A DNA stretch of 32,320 bases from Pseudomonadota bacterium. Its GTDB lineage: Bacteria > Myxococcota_A > UBA9042 > GCA-2863065. The notes under the pieces were generated by a model that ran no database searches, was not told the origin of the DNA, and worked only from the letters and a program-made list of their open reading frames with translations. A program made the position numbers and the translations under genes. Where the stretch lies: contig SXOO01000236.1 of the NCBI GenBank assembly GCA_005776725.1, positions 1 through 32,320 of the forward strand, read 5' to 3'. This document shows, piece after piece, positions 7,767-15,736 of the stretch (its first letter is position 1; each line of letters starts with the position of its first letter).

Positions 7767-10212
7767 CGCGTTCACAGACCACGTCCACCAGCACGTGGCG
7801 GCGCTCCTCGCGGACCAGGCGGAGGGCCTCGGCGAGAACGGCGGGCACGTCGGCCGGCTTCTCGACCCGCAGCCCCACGGCACCGAAGGCCCGCGCCACC
7901 TCATCGAAGCGTGGAGCCACGGCGAAGTCACAGAGGGCGAAGTTCCCGGTACGAACCGCGGCCCCCTCGGGGTGCGAGCCGCGGGTGCTCCGCTTGATGG
8001 TGCTCCAGGCCGCGTCGTCGAACACGATGAAGCAGACCGGCAGGCCCTCGCTCACGGCCACGTGGTGCGCCGACATCGGCGTGTTGAAGAGGTAGGAGCC
8101 GTCTCCGAGCGTGGCGACGATCGTCCGCTCCGGGGCCGCGATGGCACCCCCCAACGCCGCACCCAGCGACCAGCCGAGCCCGGACGCCACGGAGTTCTCG
8201 AACCAGCTGCCGGGGACCCTCCGCGGCACCTGCCACGGATCGAGGTCGTACTCGTTGAAGAGGACCACGTCGTCGTCGATCGCCTGGCCGATGCACTGCG
8301 AGAGGTAGCGCTTGGTGATCACGTCGCGCCCAGCATCGGCGCGAGCCTCTTCGCGGGCGGCCCCGAAGAGCCGGGCGTGGTGCTGAGCCAGCCGCTCCGA
8401 GATCGCTGGCGCCGGCAGGAGCGCGGTGAGCGCGCGGAGCGTCTCGACGGGGTCGCCGGCGAGCCCGAGGTCCACCGGAAAGCCACGCATCGGGAGGTCG
8501 CCGAAGAGCGGATCGACGCCGATGCCGATCACAGCCGGAGGGCGCGGCAGCTTCGCGAAGGCCGGGATCCAGGGCACCGGCGACTCCAGCGCGATGACGA
8601 GATCCGCGTCCTGCACCCACTCGGTCGGCTCGAAGCCGAGGTGGTGGGGGTGTTCACTCGGGAAGTTGAAGAAGTTGCGCTTGCCGTGCTCCACCACGCC
8701 CGCGCCGGACGCCTCCGAGAAGCGAACGAGCGCCTCGGGTGCCCCGGCTCGCCGGCCGACGTCGGCGGTGACGATCACGGGGCGCTTCGCGGCGCGGATA
8801 CGGCGGACCGCGGCCTCGAGCGCGGCGGCGTCCGGGACGCACGGCCGGCTGGCCTGCTGCCGCGCCTCCACCGCCACCACACGGTCAAGCGCCTGCTCGC
8901 AGAGCGGCTCCTTGGGCAGGGTGAGGTAGACGGGGCCCTCGGGGGCGCTCTCGCTCACCGCCAGCGCGCGGTCGACGACCGTATCCAGGACGTGCGGGCC
9001 CTTGAGCTCGTAGTCCCATTTCGTGAACTCGCGGAAGTACCCGCCCTGGTCGAACGTGTCTTGGCCCCACTGCACGAAGTTGGTGCGGACGCCGGCCTTC
9101 CCCTCCTCGTACCAAGGCGTGCGGCCCGCGAGCAGCAACATCGGCACGCGGGCGCGGCGGGCGTTGATGAGCCCGAGGCCCATGTTGGCCGTGCCTACGT
9201 TGACGTGCGCCATGACCACCTGCGCCCTGCCGGAGAGCAGCGCGTGGCCGTGGGCCATGGCGATCGCCGTGTTCTCGTGCGGGGCCGGCACGATGCGCAG
9301 CGTGCTCTTCAGCCCGCCCCGCTCCTCGTCCAGCCGAGCGAGCGCCTCGATGATCGGGGTGAAGTCGGTGCCCGAGTTCGAGGCGAAGAGCTCCACGCCT
9401 CGAAGCTCGAGGAGGCGCAGGAGGTGCTCCGCCGTGCTCCCGGCGGGCAGAGTGAGCGTCTCTTCGCGGTCAGGCGTGAGGCGGTCGGACGCCGGGGCGC
9501 GGGCGCCGCGCAAGAACGCCCGCAGCGCGTCGTTGAACGCCTCGGGCTGGTCGAGGTTGGAGAAGTGCCCGGCGCCGCGCAGGTCCACGAGGCGCGCCGT
9601 GGGCACGGCCGCCGCGATCTCGGTGAGGCACGGGGACGTGGGCGTGATGGGGTCGAGGGGCCCCCCTATCAGGAGAAGGGGAATGTCGAGCGCGGCGACC
9701 ACGTCCCGCTGGTCGTGGACCAGCATGGTGCGCCAGCACGCCAGGTAGACCGCCTTGTCCTTCGCGCCCTCGACCCGCACGCCGTGGGCGACCGTTTCTG
9801 GCGACGTGGTGCTCGCGAAGAGGCCGGGCAGGGTCAGCTGCGAGAACTCGGCCACCGTCCGCTCGGCCAGCATCCCCTCGGCCCACGCGAGCCGCTGCGG
9901 CCCGTCGGCGAGGAAGGCCCACGAGTTGGCCAGCGTGAGCGAACGCACTCGCCGGGGGTGGCGGCGGCGCACCTCGAGGGCGACTACGCCGCCCATCGAG
10001 AGGCCGACGAGATGCGCGCAGCCGTAGCCCGCCTGGGCGATGGCGGCCGCCACGTCGTCGGCAAAGCGCTCCATCGACACGGTCTCGGCAGGTCCGCCCA
10101 GGTCCACGGCGATCGTGTGATAACGCGCCTCGAAAGCCGCGACCTGCGGCGCCCAGAAGGAGCTGTCGCCGCCGACGGCGTGGATGAACACGAGGCACTC
10201 GCGTGCGGGCAT
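7759..10212 (-). CDS. Fusion: alpha/beta-hydrolase + thiamine-diphosphate-dependent enzyme
   Basis: An 817-residue two-enzyme protein. Residues 1-235 are an alpha/beta-hydrolase of the 3-oxoadipate enol-lactonase/MenH type: nucleophile Ser72 in GLSMGG, acid Asp187 in GGPLDPITP, His216 in GAGHFSN. From about 255 to the end is an acetolactate-synthase-like ThDP enzyme: catalytic Glu313 in PHENTAIAMAHGHA, a central domain, and the cofactor motif starting GDGSYLFNT (703-705). The usual Asn-Asn closing that motif is Asp-Asp here (732-733, in VFDDAAW). The retained Glu argues against glyoxylate carboligase, which has Val there. The ATG at 10212 follows AGGAG at 7-base spacing; earlier in-frame sequence is Arg-rich and non-coding. 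It starts 14 bases after the amidohydrolase gene. Substrate unknown; decarboxylation or carboligation of a 2-oxo acid is likely. Confidence 0.85.
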   Translation of the reverse strand: MPARECLVFIHAVGGDSSFWAPQVAAFEARYHTIAVDLGGPAETVSMERFADDVAAAIAQAGYGCAHLVGLSMGGVVALEVRRRHPRRVRSLTLANSWAFLADGPQRLAWAEGMLAERTVAEFSQLTLPGLFASTTSPETVAHGVRVEGAKDKAVYLACWRTMLVHDQRDVVAALDIPLLLIGGPLDPITPTSPCLTEIAAAVPTARLVDLRGAGHFSNLDQPEAFNDALRAFLRGARAPASDRLTPDREETLTLPAGSTAEHLLRLLELRGVELFASNSGTDFTPIIEALARLDEERGGLKSTLRIVPAPHENTAIAMAHGHALLSGRAQVVMAHVNVGTANMGLGLINARRARVPMLLLAGRTPWYEEGKAGVRTNFVQWGQDTFDQGGYFREFTKWDYELKGPHVLDTVVDRALAVSESAPEGPVYLTLPKEPLCEQALDRVVAVEARQQASRPCVPDAAALEAAVRRIRAAKRPVIVTADVGRRAGAPEALVRFSEASGAGVVEHGKRNFFNFPSEHPHHLGFEPTEWVQDADLVIALESPVPWIPAFAKLPRPPAVIGIGVDPLFGDLPMRGFPVDLGLAGDPVETLRALTALLPAPAISERLAQHHARLFGAAREEARADAGRDVITKRYLSQCIGQAIDDDVVLFNEYDLDPWQVPRRVPGSWFENSVASGLGWSLGAALGGAIAAPERTIVATLGDGSYLFNTPMSAHHVAVSEGLPVCFIVFDDAAWSTIKRSTRGSHPEGAAVRTGNFALCDFAVAPRFDEVARAFGAVGLRVEKPADVPAVLAEALRLVREERRHVLVDVVCERDG

Positions 10213-10226
10213 GATGGGCTCCTGGT

Positions 10227-11315
10227 TCAGGTCGCGCGGACGACGAGGGCGACGGGAGCGCCGCCCTCCGGACCGTGGTGTTCGGCGCGCGTAGAGACGT
10301 AGACGCGGGGATCTCCGAGACGGGACGCGAGCACCGCCGCGACCACGCACCGTGAGTACCGGGTGTCGCTGATGTCGTCGTCCGTGAGCATCGTGTGGCG
10401 GTGCCCTCGCAGGACACCTCGCGGATCGGCCTCCGACTTGGCGAAGGCCGCGACCAGGCGCGGATCGCCCGCGACGACGCCGAGCCGCGCCATCAAGGCG
10501 TCGATCGCCGGCGCGTCGAGCACGTCCGAGAGCACGGTGTGGTCGATCACGAGCTCGCCGCCCCACGCGGCGCTCTGGCCGAAGACCACCAGCTCAGTGC
10601 GCTCGAGGCCTGGCTTCGCGGAGCACGACGCGGTGGTGGAGTAGAGCGACCAGTCCTGGCAGATCACGTCGTCCGCGAGCGCGCTGCGGGCGACCTCACC
10701 GGTGGCCACGGCGGCGCCCAGCGCGGAGGCCGCGCGCGACCAGACCATGTTGTTGCGCAGCGGGCGCCCGGCTCGCTCTGCGCGGAGTGTCTCTTCGTAG
10801 GATGCGGCGGTGATCGCGCCCTTCATCTGCACGAGGTGGACCTCGGTGATCCCGCAGCGGGTCGCGACCTCGGTGATGGCGCGGGCGGTCTCGTCCACCT
10901 GGGCCATGCGCCCGATCTCGTGGGCTTCGAAGGCGCGCGTCATCCCCACGCCGAGCGCGAGCCGCGGGCCGGTCGGCGCGGACCCGGGATCAGGCTCCAC
11001 CGCGAACGCCACCACGTGCGGCGTGACGACGCCCTCCGTGCCCCCCGAGAACGAGAGCACGATGCGCTCCTCCACCTCGGCGGCGGTGAGCCCGAGGCGG
11101 CGCTCGAAGACCTGCGAGAACGCCCGGACCGCCAGCTCACGCGTGAAGTCGTTGCGGCCGCCGTTCCCTTCGGTCTTGCCGATGAGACAGACCACGGAGG
11201 CGGGACTTAGCGCGCCGCTCTCGAACGCCGCTTCGAGCCCCGCGACGTCGGACGGCCCGCGGGTGTCGAAACGAACGGCGCGGCTTCGGAGCCGAACGTT
11301 GCCGCTGGGGCTCAC
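10227..11315 (-). CDS. Cyclic amide hydrolase, AtzD/TrzD/barbiturase family
   Basis: A 362-residue ring-opening amidohydrolase. The family opens cyanuric acid or barbiturate rings with a Ser-Lys dyad and is built of three similar units. Diagnostic motifs: GKTEGNGGRNDFTRE (Lys47), LSFSGGTEGVVTPH (Ser90), VQMKGAI (Lys165), ASCSAKPGLE (Ser230/Ser232), AFAKSEADPRG (Lys293), and AEHHGPEGGAPVA at the end after Ser341. Unit 2 normally reads SxSSGxE; the Cys and Lys here are departures that could mark a different substrate. The GTG at 11315 overlaps the upstream stop as GTGA and gives the normal family length; the longer frame upstream is a chance reading of the neighbouring gene. Cyanurate versus barbiturate versus another cyclic imide cannot be decided from sequence. 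Confidence 0.88.
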   Translation of the reverse strand: MSPSGNVRLRSRAVRFDTRGPSDVAGLEAAFESGALSPASVVCLIGKTEGNGGRNDFTRELAVRAFSQVFERRLGLTAAEVEERIVLSFSGGTEGVVTPHVVAFAVEPDPGSAPTGPRLALGVGMTRAFEAHEIGRMAQVDETARAITEVATRCGITEVHLVQMKGAITAASYEETLRAERAGRPLRNNMVWSRAASALGAAVATGEVARSALADDVICQDWSLYSTTASCSAKPGLERTELVVFGQSAAWGGELVIDHTVLSDVLDAPAIDALMARLGVVAGDPRLVAAFAKSEADPRGVLRGHRHTMLTDDDISDTRYSRCVVAAVLASRLGDPRVYVSTRAEHHGPEGGAPVALVVRAT

Positions 11316-11890
11316 GCCCGGCCCGCGAGCGTGACGTGGATGCGGGTGCCGGTGTGGCGGAGGACGTCGATCTTGCGCACGTCTCCCCGGTCCATCTCCT
11401 CGGCGAGCTTCTGGGTGGCCAGCGCCTCGACCACCTCCGCCGAGTTGGCCGTGAGCACCGTCACTGGGCGGTCCACTGCCATCGGGAAGTCGTGCCAGGT
11501 GCCGCTGTGGATCATGATCCCGTGGCCCGGCGGGAGAATGAACGCCACCACGTCCTCGAGGTCGGGGACGTCGAGCCCGCGCTGCTGCGTGGGCTTGCCC
11601 AGGACCATGCACAGCGGGGCGTCGCCGAGCCCCACGAAGAGCTGCGTCATCCGCAGGTGCCGCTCGAGCCACGTGATGTCGCCCGGGCGGGGGTGGATTC
11701 GGGCGGTGCGCACCACCGCTTTGCCCGTGTACTCGAACGGCAGGTTGAAGCCCTCCTCCACGGCGCCCTTGTAGAACGGGATGGTGAGGCCCGAGTTGGG
11801 CACGTCCGTGCCGATGAACACGCCGTACTCACGCGTGTTCTCCCGGGTGGCCTCGATTACTGGAATCTCGCGTCGCGGTGCGTCGGTCAT
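11312..11890 (-). CDS. Ureidoglycolate lyase (AllA)-family protein
   Basis: A 192-residue protein with the cupin-like fold motifs of ureidoglycolate lyase: ERHLRMTQLFVGLGDAPL (76-93) and PPGHGIMIHSGTWHDFPM (120-137). AllA splits ureidoglycolate into glyoxylate and urea at the end of allantoin breakdown. The ATG at 11890 follows GGGGAG at 6-base spacing. It is the first gene of the minus-strand operon and its stop overlaps the GTG of the amidohydrolase (GTGA), so the two are probably translated together. The pairing suggests it acts on a ureido acid from ring opening rather than on ureidoglycolate from allantoin, since no allantoinase or allantoate gene is nearby. That is inference. Confidence 0.8.
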   Translation of the reverse strand: MTDAPRREIPVIEATRENTREYGVFIGTDVPNSGLTIPFYKGAVEEGFNLPFEYTGKAVVRTARIHPRPGDITWLERHLRMTQLFVGLGDAPLCMVLGKPTQQRGLDVPDLEDVVAFILPPGHGIMIHSGTWHDFPMAVDRPVTVLTANSAEVVEALATQKLAEEMDRGDVRKIDVLRHTGTRIHVTLAGRA

Positions 11891-12057
11891 GTGGTCTCCC
11901 CGCCTCGGGCTGGTCGGTCTGCGGGCGGAGCCTAACCAACCCGGACCCTTCACACCACCCCCGACAGGCGCCCCCTCGCAGCGCCCATGACGCGGGGCTG
12001 GCAACTTCCGGCCTTCCGCTACAGACTAGTTCTCCGTACACGGCCGGAGACCTGACG

Positions 12058-13245
12058 ATGGCAGAACCCCAGCAGCAAACCGCAGTTCGCCCCACGCCGG
12101 ACGCGGCACGTAGCGTCTCCGCAGAGACGTCGGCGGCCCCACAGACGCTGAAGGCGCAAGGGTACGCCGACGGAAGACGCGCGATGAGCCCCGCGGGCCA
12201 GTCGGGATACGCCGCGAAGCCGCCAGCGAGCGACACGGCCTCAGGCGATGTGGACCCCCGAGTCGCCGCCGTGGAGGGCGTGGTCGCCGCCGGAAACCTG
12301 GCGAAGTCGGGCGACCCGCTCGACCTCGACGGCAACGCCTGGCGCTTTCGGTACGCGGATCCGGCGGTTCAGGAGTGCCTCGCTTACCTCATCACGGACT
12401 GGGCCGGCGCGAGCGACCTCGAAGCCGAGCTGTGTACGCCGTTCGGCCAAGAGCCCCCGTGGGTCCGCGCCCTGGACTACAAGGTCCTGCAGGCCGCGGA
12501 GAAGCCCGGCGTGGAGAACCGCACCGCGGCGGTCGCACGAGCGCTCTGCGCCACCGCGCGCAAGGTCGACCCCATCAAGGACATCAACGACCCCCGCCTC
12601 AGCCAGATCCACCGGGACGTCCACGCCCAGGCCCAGAAGCGCATGGGCACGTCCCACGGGATCCCGCTCTCCAAGGAGGAGAAGGCGAAGGGCCGGGTGG
12701 ATCTCTTCGAGAACAAGGGCAACGCCGACGGCCGAGTGTCCAAAGGCGGCGGGACCTCGTGCGGGCTGCTCCCGGGCACCGTCATGAAGGCGGCCGGGAT
12801 CTCCGCGAGCCTCAAGGGTGGCAAGGGCCAGACGGCGATCCTCACCGGGCCGGGCGTGAAGGGCCTCCGCGACGAGGCGCTGAAGCTGGGCGCCTGGCGC
12901 ACGGCCGACAAGGGGTCGCTGCCCCCACCCGGCGCCCCTTACATGCTCACGTCGGACGCTGCATGTGAGGCCGTCGAGCACGTGGGCGTGATCTCCGAGC
13001 TCGACGTGCCCGACGCCACGCACGGGATGGTCTGGAAGACCCTGGACGCTGGCCAGGGCGGCGATGGCTACGCCGCGATGCCGGTCACACGGAAGGTCGA
13101 GCGCCGCGCCGACGGCGTTTGGCTCATCAACACGCTCCCGGGTCAGCTGGGCGATCCCTCGAAGTGGCGCAAGCTCGCCGGGTGGGTCGACCTGGACGCC
13201 GTGGTCGCGATCCAAGAGCAGCAGAAGACCGGCGCGCGGCGCTGA
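12058..13245 (+). CDS. Uncharacterised protein with papain-like/NlpC-type peptidase features
   Basis: A 395-residue protein that I do not recognise as a named family. The N-terminal ~75 residues are Ala/Pro/Ser-rich with GYADGRRAMSP. The C-terminal half resembles a papain-like (NlpC/P60 or CHAP) fold: Cys235 in GGTSCGLLPG, His308 in EHVGVI, and Asp330 in KTLDAG, in the usual Cys-His-polar order and followed by beta-rich sequence. No signal peptide or transmembrane segment is seen, so it would act in the cytoplasm or be exported by a dedicated machine. The ATG at 12058 has only a weak GGAG 9 bases upstream. It starts a plus-strand run, with the beta-helix lipoprotein 15 bases downstream, and is divergent from the ureide operon. 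Peptidase function is tentative. Confidence 0.5.
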   Translation: MAEPQQQTAVRPTPDAARSVSAETSAAPQTLKAQGYADGRRAMSPAGQSGYAAKPPASDTASGDVDPRVAAVEGVVAAGNLAKSGDPLDLDGNAWRFRYADPAVQECLAYLITDWAGASDLEAELCTPFGQEPPWVRALDYKVLQAAEKPGVENRTAAVARALCATARKVDPIKDINDPRLSQIHRDVHAQAQKRMGTSHGIPLSKEEKAKGRVDLFENKGNADGRVSKGGGTSCGLLPGTVMKAAGISASLKGGKGQTAILTGPGVKGLRDEALKLGAWRTADKGSLPPPGAPYMLTSDAACEAVEHVGVISELDVPDATHGMVWKTLDAGQGGDGYAAMPVTRKVERRADGVWLINTLPGQLGDPSKWRKLAGWVDLDAVVAIQEQQKTGARR

Positions 13246-13260
13246 CGAAAGGGTGACCGA

Positions 13261-14613
13261 ATGAGACCCGCGTACTTCTTGATGGGGGCGCTGCTGTCCT
13301 GCGCCGCCGAGGTCGGCGACGGCACCGGGACGTCAGGCGATGTCGCGAGCGCGGATGGCGCAGACGGCGGCGGTGACGCCACCGACAGCGTGGAGGCCGA
13401 CGGCACCGGCGCCTCAGACGGCACCGACAGCACCGACAGCACCGACGCCTCAGACAGCACCGACGCCTCAGACGGCGCCGACGGGGGCACCGAGGGGTGC
13501 ACGGTCGTGGTGCCGCCGGGCGCAGACGCCCAAGACGCGCTACAGACGGCGCTCATCGAGGCCGTTCCGGACAGCGTGGTCTGCCTCGAAGAAGGGACCT
13601 ACGAGCTCACCGCCGAGCTCTCCCTCTCGGTGAACGGCGTCACCGTGCGCGGCCACGGCGCCGACCGGACGATCCTAGACTTCACGGGCCAGCTCGTGGG
13701 CGCCAATGGCCTCAAGGTCACCTCGAACGACGTCTCGCTCGAGGCCTTCGCGGTCTTGAACCCCGCGGGCGACGGGATCCGCGCCTCGGCCAGCCGAAGC
13801 GTCGCGTTTCGCCACCTTCGCGTGGAGTGGACCACTCCCGGCTCCGTGGAGAACGGCGGCTACGGGCTCTATACGGTGCAGTGCGAGGAGGTCCTCATCG
13901 ACGGCTGCGTCGTAGTGGGCGCGAGCGACTCGGGGATCTACGTGGGCCAGTCGAAGAACGCCCTGGTCATACGTTCGGAGGCCTACGGCAACGTCACGGG
14001 AATCGAGATCGAGAACACCACGCGGTCCACGGTGGTGGACAACTACGTGCACGACAACGCCGCCGGGATCCTGGTCTTCAACCTTCCGGAGCTTCCGATA
14101 GGCAACGGCGCCCAGGCGAAGGTGGACGGGAACCGCATCGAGAACAACAACGGCGCGAACTTCGCGGAGCCCGGCTCCATCGTGTCGAAGGTGCCGTCGG
14201 GGTGTGGTGTGGCCGTCGACGCCGCGGACGAGACCGAGATCACGAACAACACGATCACCGGCAACGCCACGTTCGGCGTGGTGGTGCTTCATCACTCGAG
14301 CGTGATCTTCGGCGAGTACGACGACCCGAAGTTCGACCCGTACCCCGCGAAGACGTGGATCCACCACAACACGTTCTCGGGTAACGGTACGAATCCACAG
14401 GGGATCGCCTCCGCGCTGCCGATGCCCAAGCCAGTCCCCGACGTGGTGTGGGATGGCTGCGTGGGCGACGAGGCCCCAGAGCTCTGTATCGGCGACAACG
14501 GCGACGCCGGCTTCCTCAACCTGGGCTTCTGCAAGGAGTTCGCGACGTCCACGGACGCCACGCCGCACGCGTGCCAGGGCACCGCCCAAGCCACGGTGGA
14601 CCCCGTTCTGTGA
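13261..14613 (+). CDS. Parallel beta-helix lipoprotein
   Basis: A 450-residue exported lipoprotein. The signal ends in the lipobox ALLSC (Cys14). Residues 20-77 are a Gly/Ala/Asp/Ser/Thr-rich linker with short repeats (DSTDASDSTDASDGAD). From about 80 to 430 come right-handed beta-helix coils rich in VxxNxVxxNxxGI patterns, such as TVVDNYVHDNAAGILV and ITNNTITGNATFGVVV, as in pectin-lyase-like folds. It matches the beta-helix family (TIGR03805, from memory) that occurs as a pair with a diheme cytochrome of the SO2930/TIGR03806 type, and exactly that gene follows with a GTGA overlap. AAAGGGTGA just before the ATG is its ribosome site. It is probably periplasmic or surface-anchored; function of the pair is not known to me. 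Confidence 0.85.
   Translation: MRPAYFLMGALLSCAAEVGDGTGTSGDVASADGADGGGDATDSVEADGTGASDGTDSTDSTDASDSTDASDGADGGTEGCTVVVPPGADAQDALQTALIEAVPDSVVCLEEGTYELTAELSLSVNGVTVRGHGADRTILDFTGQLVGANGLKVTSNDVSLEAFAVLNPAGDGIRASASRSVAFRHLRVEWTTPGSVENGGYGLYTVQCEEVLIDGCVVVGASDSGIYVGQSKNALVIRSEAYGNVTGIEIENTTRSTVVDNYVHDNAAGILVFNLPELPIGNGAQAKVDGNRIENNNGANFAEPGSIVSKVPSGCGVAVDAADETEITNNTITGNATFGVVVLHHSSVIFGEYDDPKFDPYPAKTWIHHNTFSGNGTNPQGIASALPMPKPVPDVVWDGCVGDEAPELCIGDNGDAGFLNLGFCKEFATSTDATPHACQGTAQATVDPVL
13421..13479 (+). repeat. Tandem repeat encoding Asp/Ser/Thr/Ala linker
   Basis: Short units of the type GACAGCACC and GACGCCTCA alternate in frame and encode the DST/DAS linker after the lipobox of the beta-helix protein. 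Such repeats are prone to length change by slippage. Confidence 0.75.
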
Positions 14614-15662
14614 GGCGCTGGGCCTGGCTGTTCGCTGGGCTGCTCGGCTGCACGGACGCCGCGACCGTCAACTCGGATGCAGGCACCCCCGCGCTAGCCC
14701 CCTGGCCGGGACTTCCGACGGAGGTCCCGGTGGTGCTCTCGGGCTACGGCTTCTTCGGAGGTCCAGACCTCGCGGCGCAACTGCCGCTCCCGGGCGTGCT
14801 CCCGTACGACGTGAACGCGCCGCTGTGGTCCGATCGCGCCGAGAAGCGGCGCTTCGTGGTGCTGCCTCCTGGCAAGGTCATGGGCTTCTCTGCGGATGCA
14901 CCGTTCGAGCTGCCGCTGGGCGCTGTGCTCATCAAGAGCTTCGGCTTTCCCGAGGACTTCGGCGCCCCCGGTTCGCCCGTCCGGTGGGTGGAGACGCGAC
15001 TCCTGGTCCACACGTCCGAGGGGTGGGACTCGCACATCTACGTCTGGGACGACGACCAGCGAGACGCGGTCCGAAAGGTGTCCGGGCGCATCGTGCAGGT
15101 GGCGTATCGGCGAAGCGGCGAGGCGGAGACCCACCCCTATGTGATCCCCAACACAAACCAGTGCCAGGACTGTCACATGCGACACAAGGTGGTCGAGCCG
15201 CTGGGGCTTACCGCCAGGCAGCTGGACGGCGCGAACCGGCTCGCGGACTGGGTCGCTTCAGGCGCCCTAGACGGGCTCCCGGCGCAGCGGACCTGGCCGG
15301 TGCTCGTGGATCCCCTCGGCGATTCGCCCCTCGATACCCGGGCGCGCTCCTGGCTGGACGCGAACTGCGGACACTGCCACCGGCCGGGCGGCGAGGGCGG
15401 CCCCTCGGGCCTCGTTCTGGGCCTCGACGCCACCTCGACGGAGCTCGGGGTGTGCAAAGGCCCAGTCGCGGCGGGGCCCGCCTCCGAAGGCGCGCTCTTC
15501 GACATCGCGCCTGGTGATCCCGACGGGAGCATCCTGGTGAAGCGCATCACCACGCTCGACCCCGGCAACAAGATGCCCGAGATCCCGAACCTCTTGGCCG
15601 ACGAAGACGGGATCGCGCTCATGCGAGCGTGGATCGAGGCGATGGACGGCGGCTGCGAGTGA
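14610..15662 (+). CDS. Diheme c-type cytochrome lipoprotein (SO2930-type)
   Basis: A 350-residue lipoprotein with lipobox GLLGC (Cys14). Two heme attachment sites are visible: CQDCH (185-189) and CGHCH (253-257). The N-terminal half has YDVNAPLWSDRAEKRRFVVLPPGK, the conserved LWSDxAxKxR block of the SO2930/TIGR03806 family. The GTG at 14610 overlaps the beta-helix stop as GTGA and gives a well-formed lipoprotein signal; the frame is open further upstream but only inside the beta-helix gene. The two heme motifs suggest periplasmic electron transfer or a peroxidase-like redox role. The partner beta-helix protein may bind a substrate. Both statements about role are inference. Confidence 0.88.
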   Translation: MRRWAWLFAGLLGCTDAATVNSDAGTPALAPWPGLPTEVPVVLSGYGFFGGPDLAAQLPLPGVLPYDVNAPLWSDRAEKRRFVVLPPGKVMGFSADAPFELPLGAVLIKSFGFPEDFGAPGSPVRWVETRLLVHTSEGWDSHIYVWDDDQRDAVRKVSGRIVQVAYRRSGEAETHPYVIPNTNQCQDCHMRHKVVEPLGLTARQLDGANRLADWVASGALDGLPAQRTWPVLVDPLGDSPLDTRARSWLDANCGHCHRPGGEGGPSGLVLGLDATSTELGVCKGPVAAGPASEGALFDIAPGDPDGSILVKRITTLDPGNKMPEIPNLLADEDGIALMRAWIEAMDGGCE

Positions 15663-15736
15663 GCGAGCCCGCCAGGCTCCAGTCCACTCGATTCGGTTAC
15701 GAGGACGGGAGGGCGGGTCCGAGCCGGCGAAGACGG

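Noticed and set aside
7759..10212. ThDP enzyme as glyoxylate carboligase, which would complete an allantoin route with ureidoglycolate lyase
   Set aside because: Glyoxylate carboligase lacks the catalytic Glu, but Glu313 is present here, and no allantoin genes are nearby.
7513..10302. A 929-codon plus-strand open frame opposite the fused hydrolase-ThDP gene
   Set aside because: It is the antisense shadow of a clearly coding minus-strand gene; its translation is Arg/His-rich and has no motif.
15663..15736. Possible bidirectional terminator between the cytochrome and Cys-rich lipoprotein genes
   Set aside because: Only a 7-bp GC stem with a loop of over 30 bases and no T-run was found.
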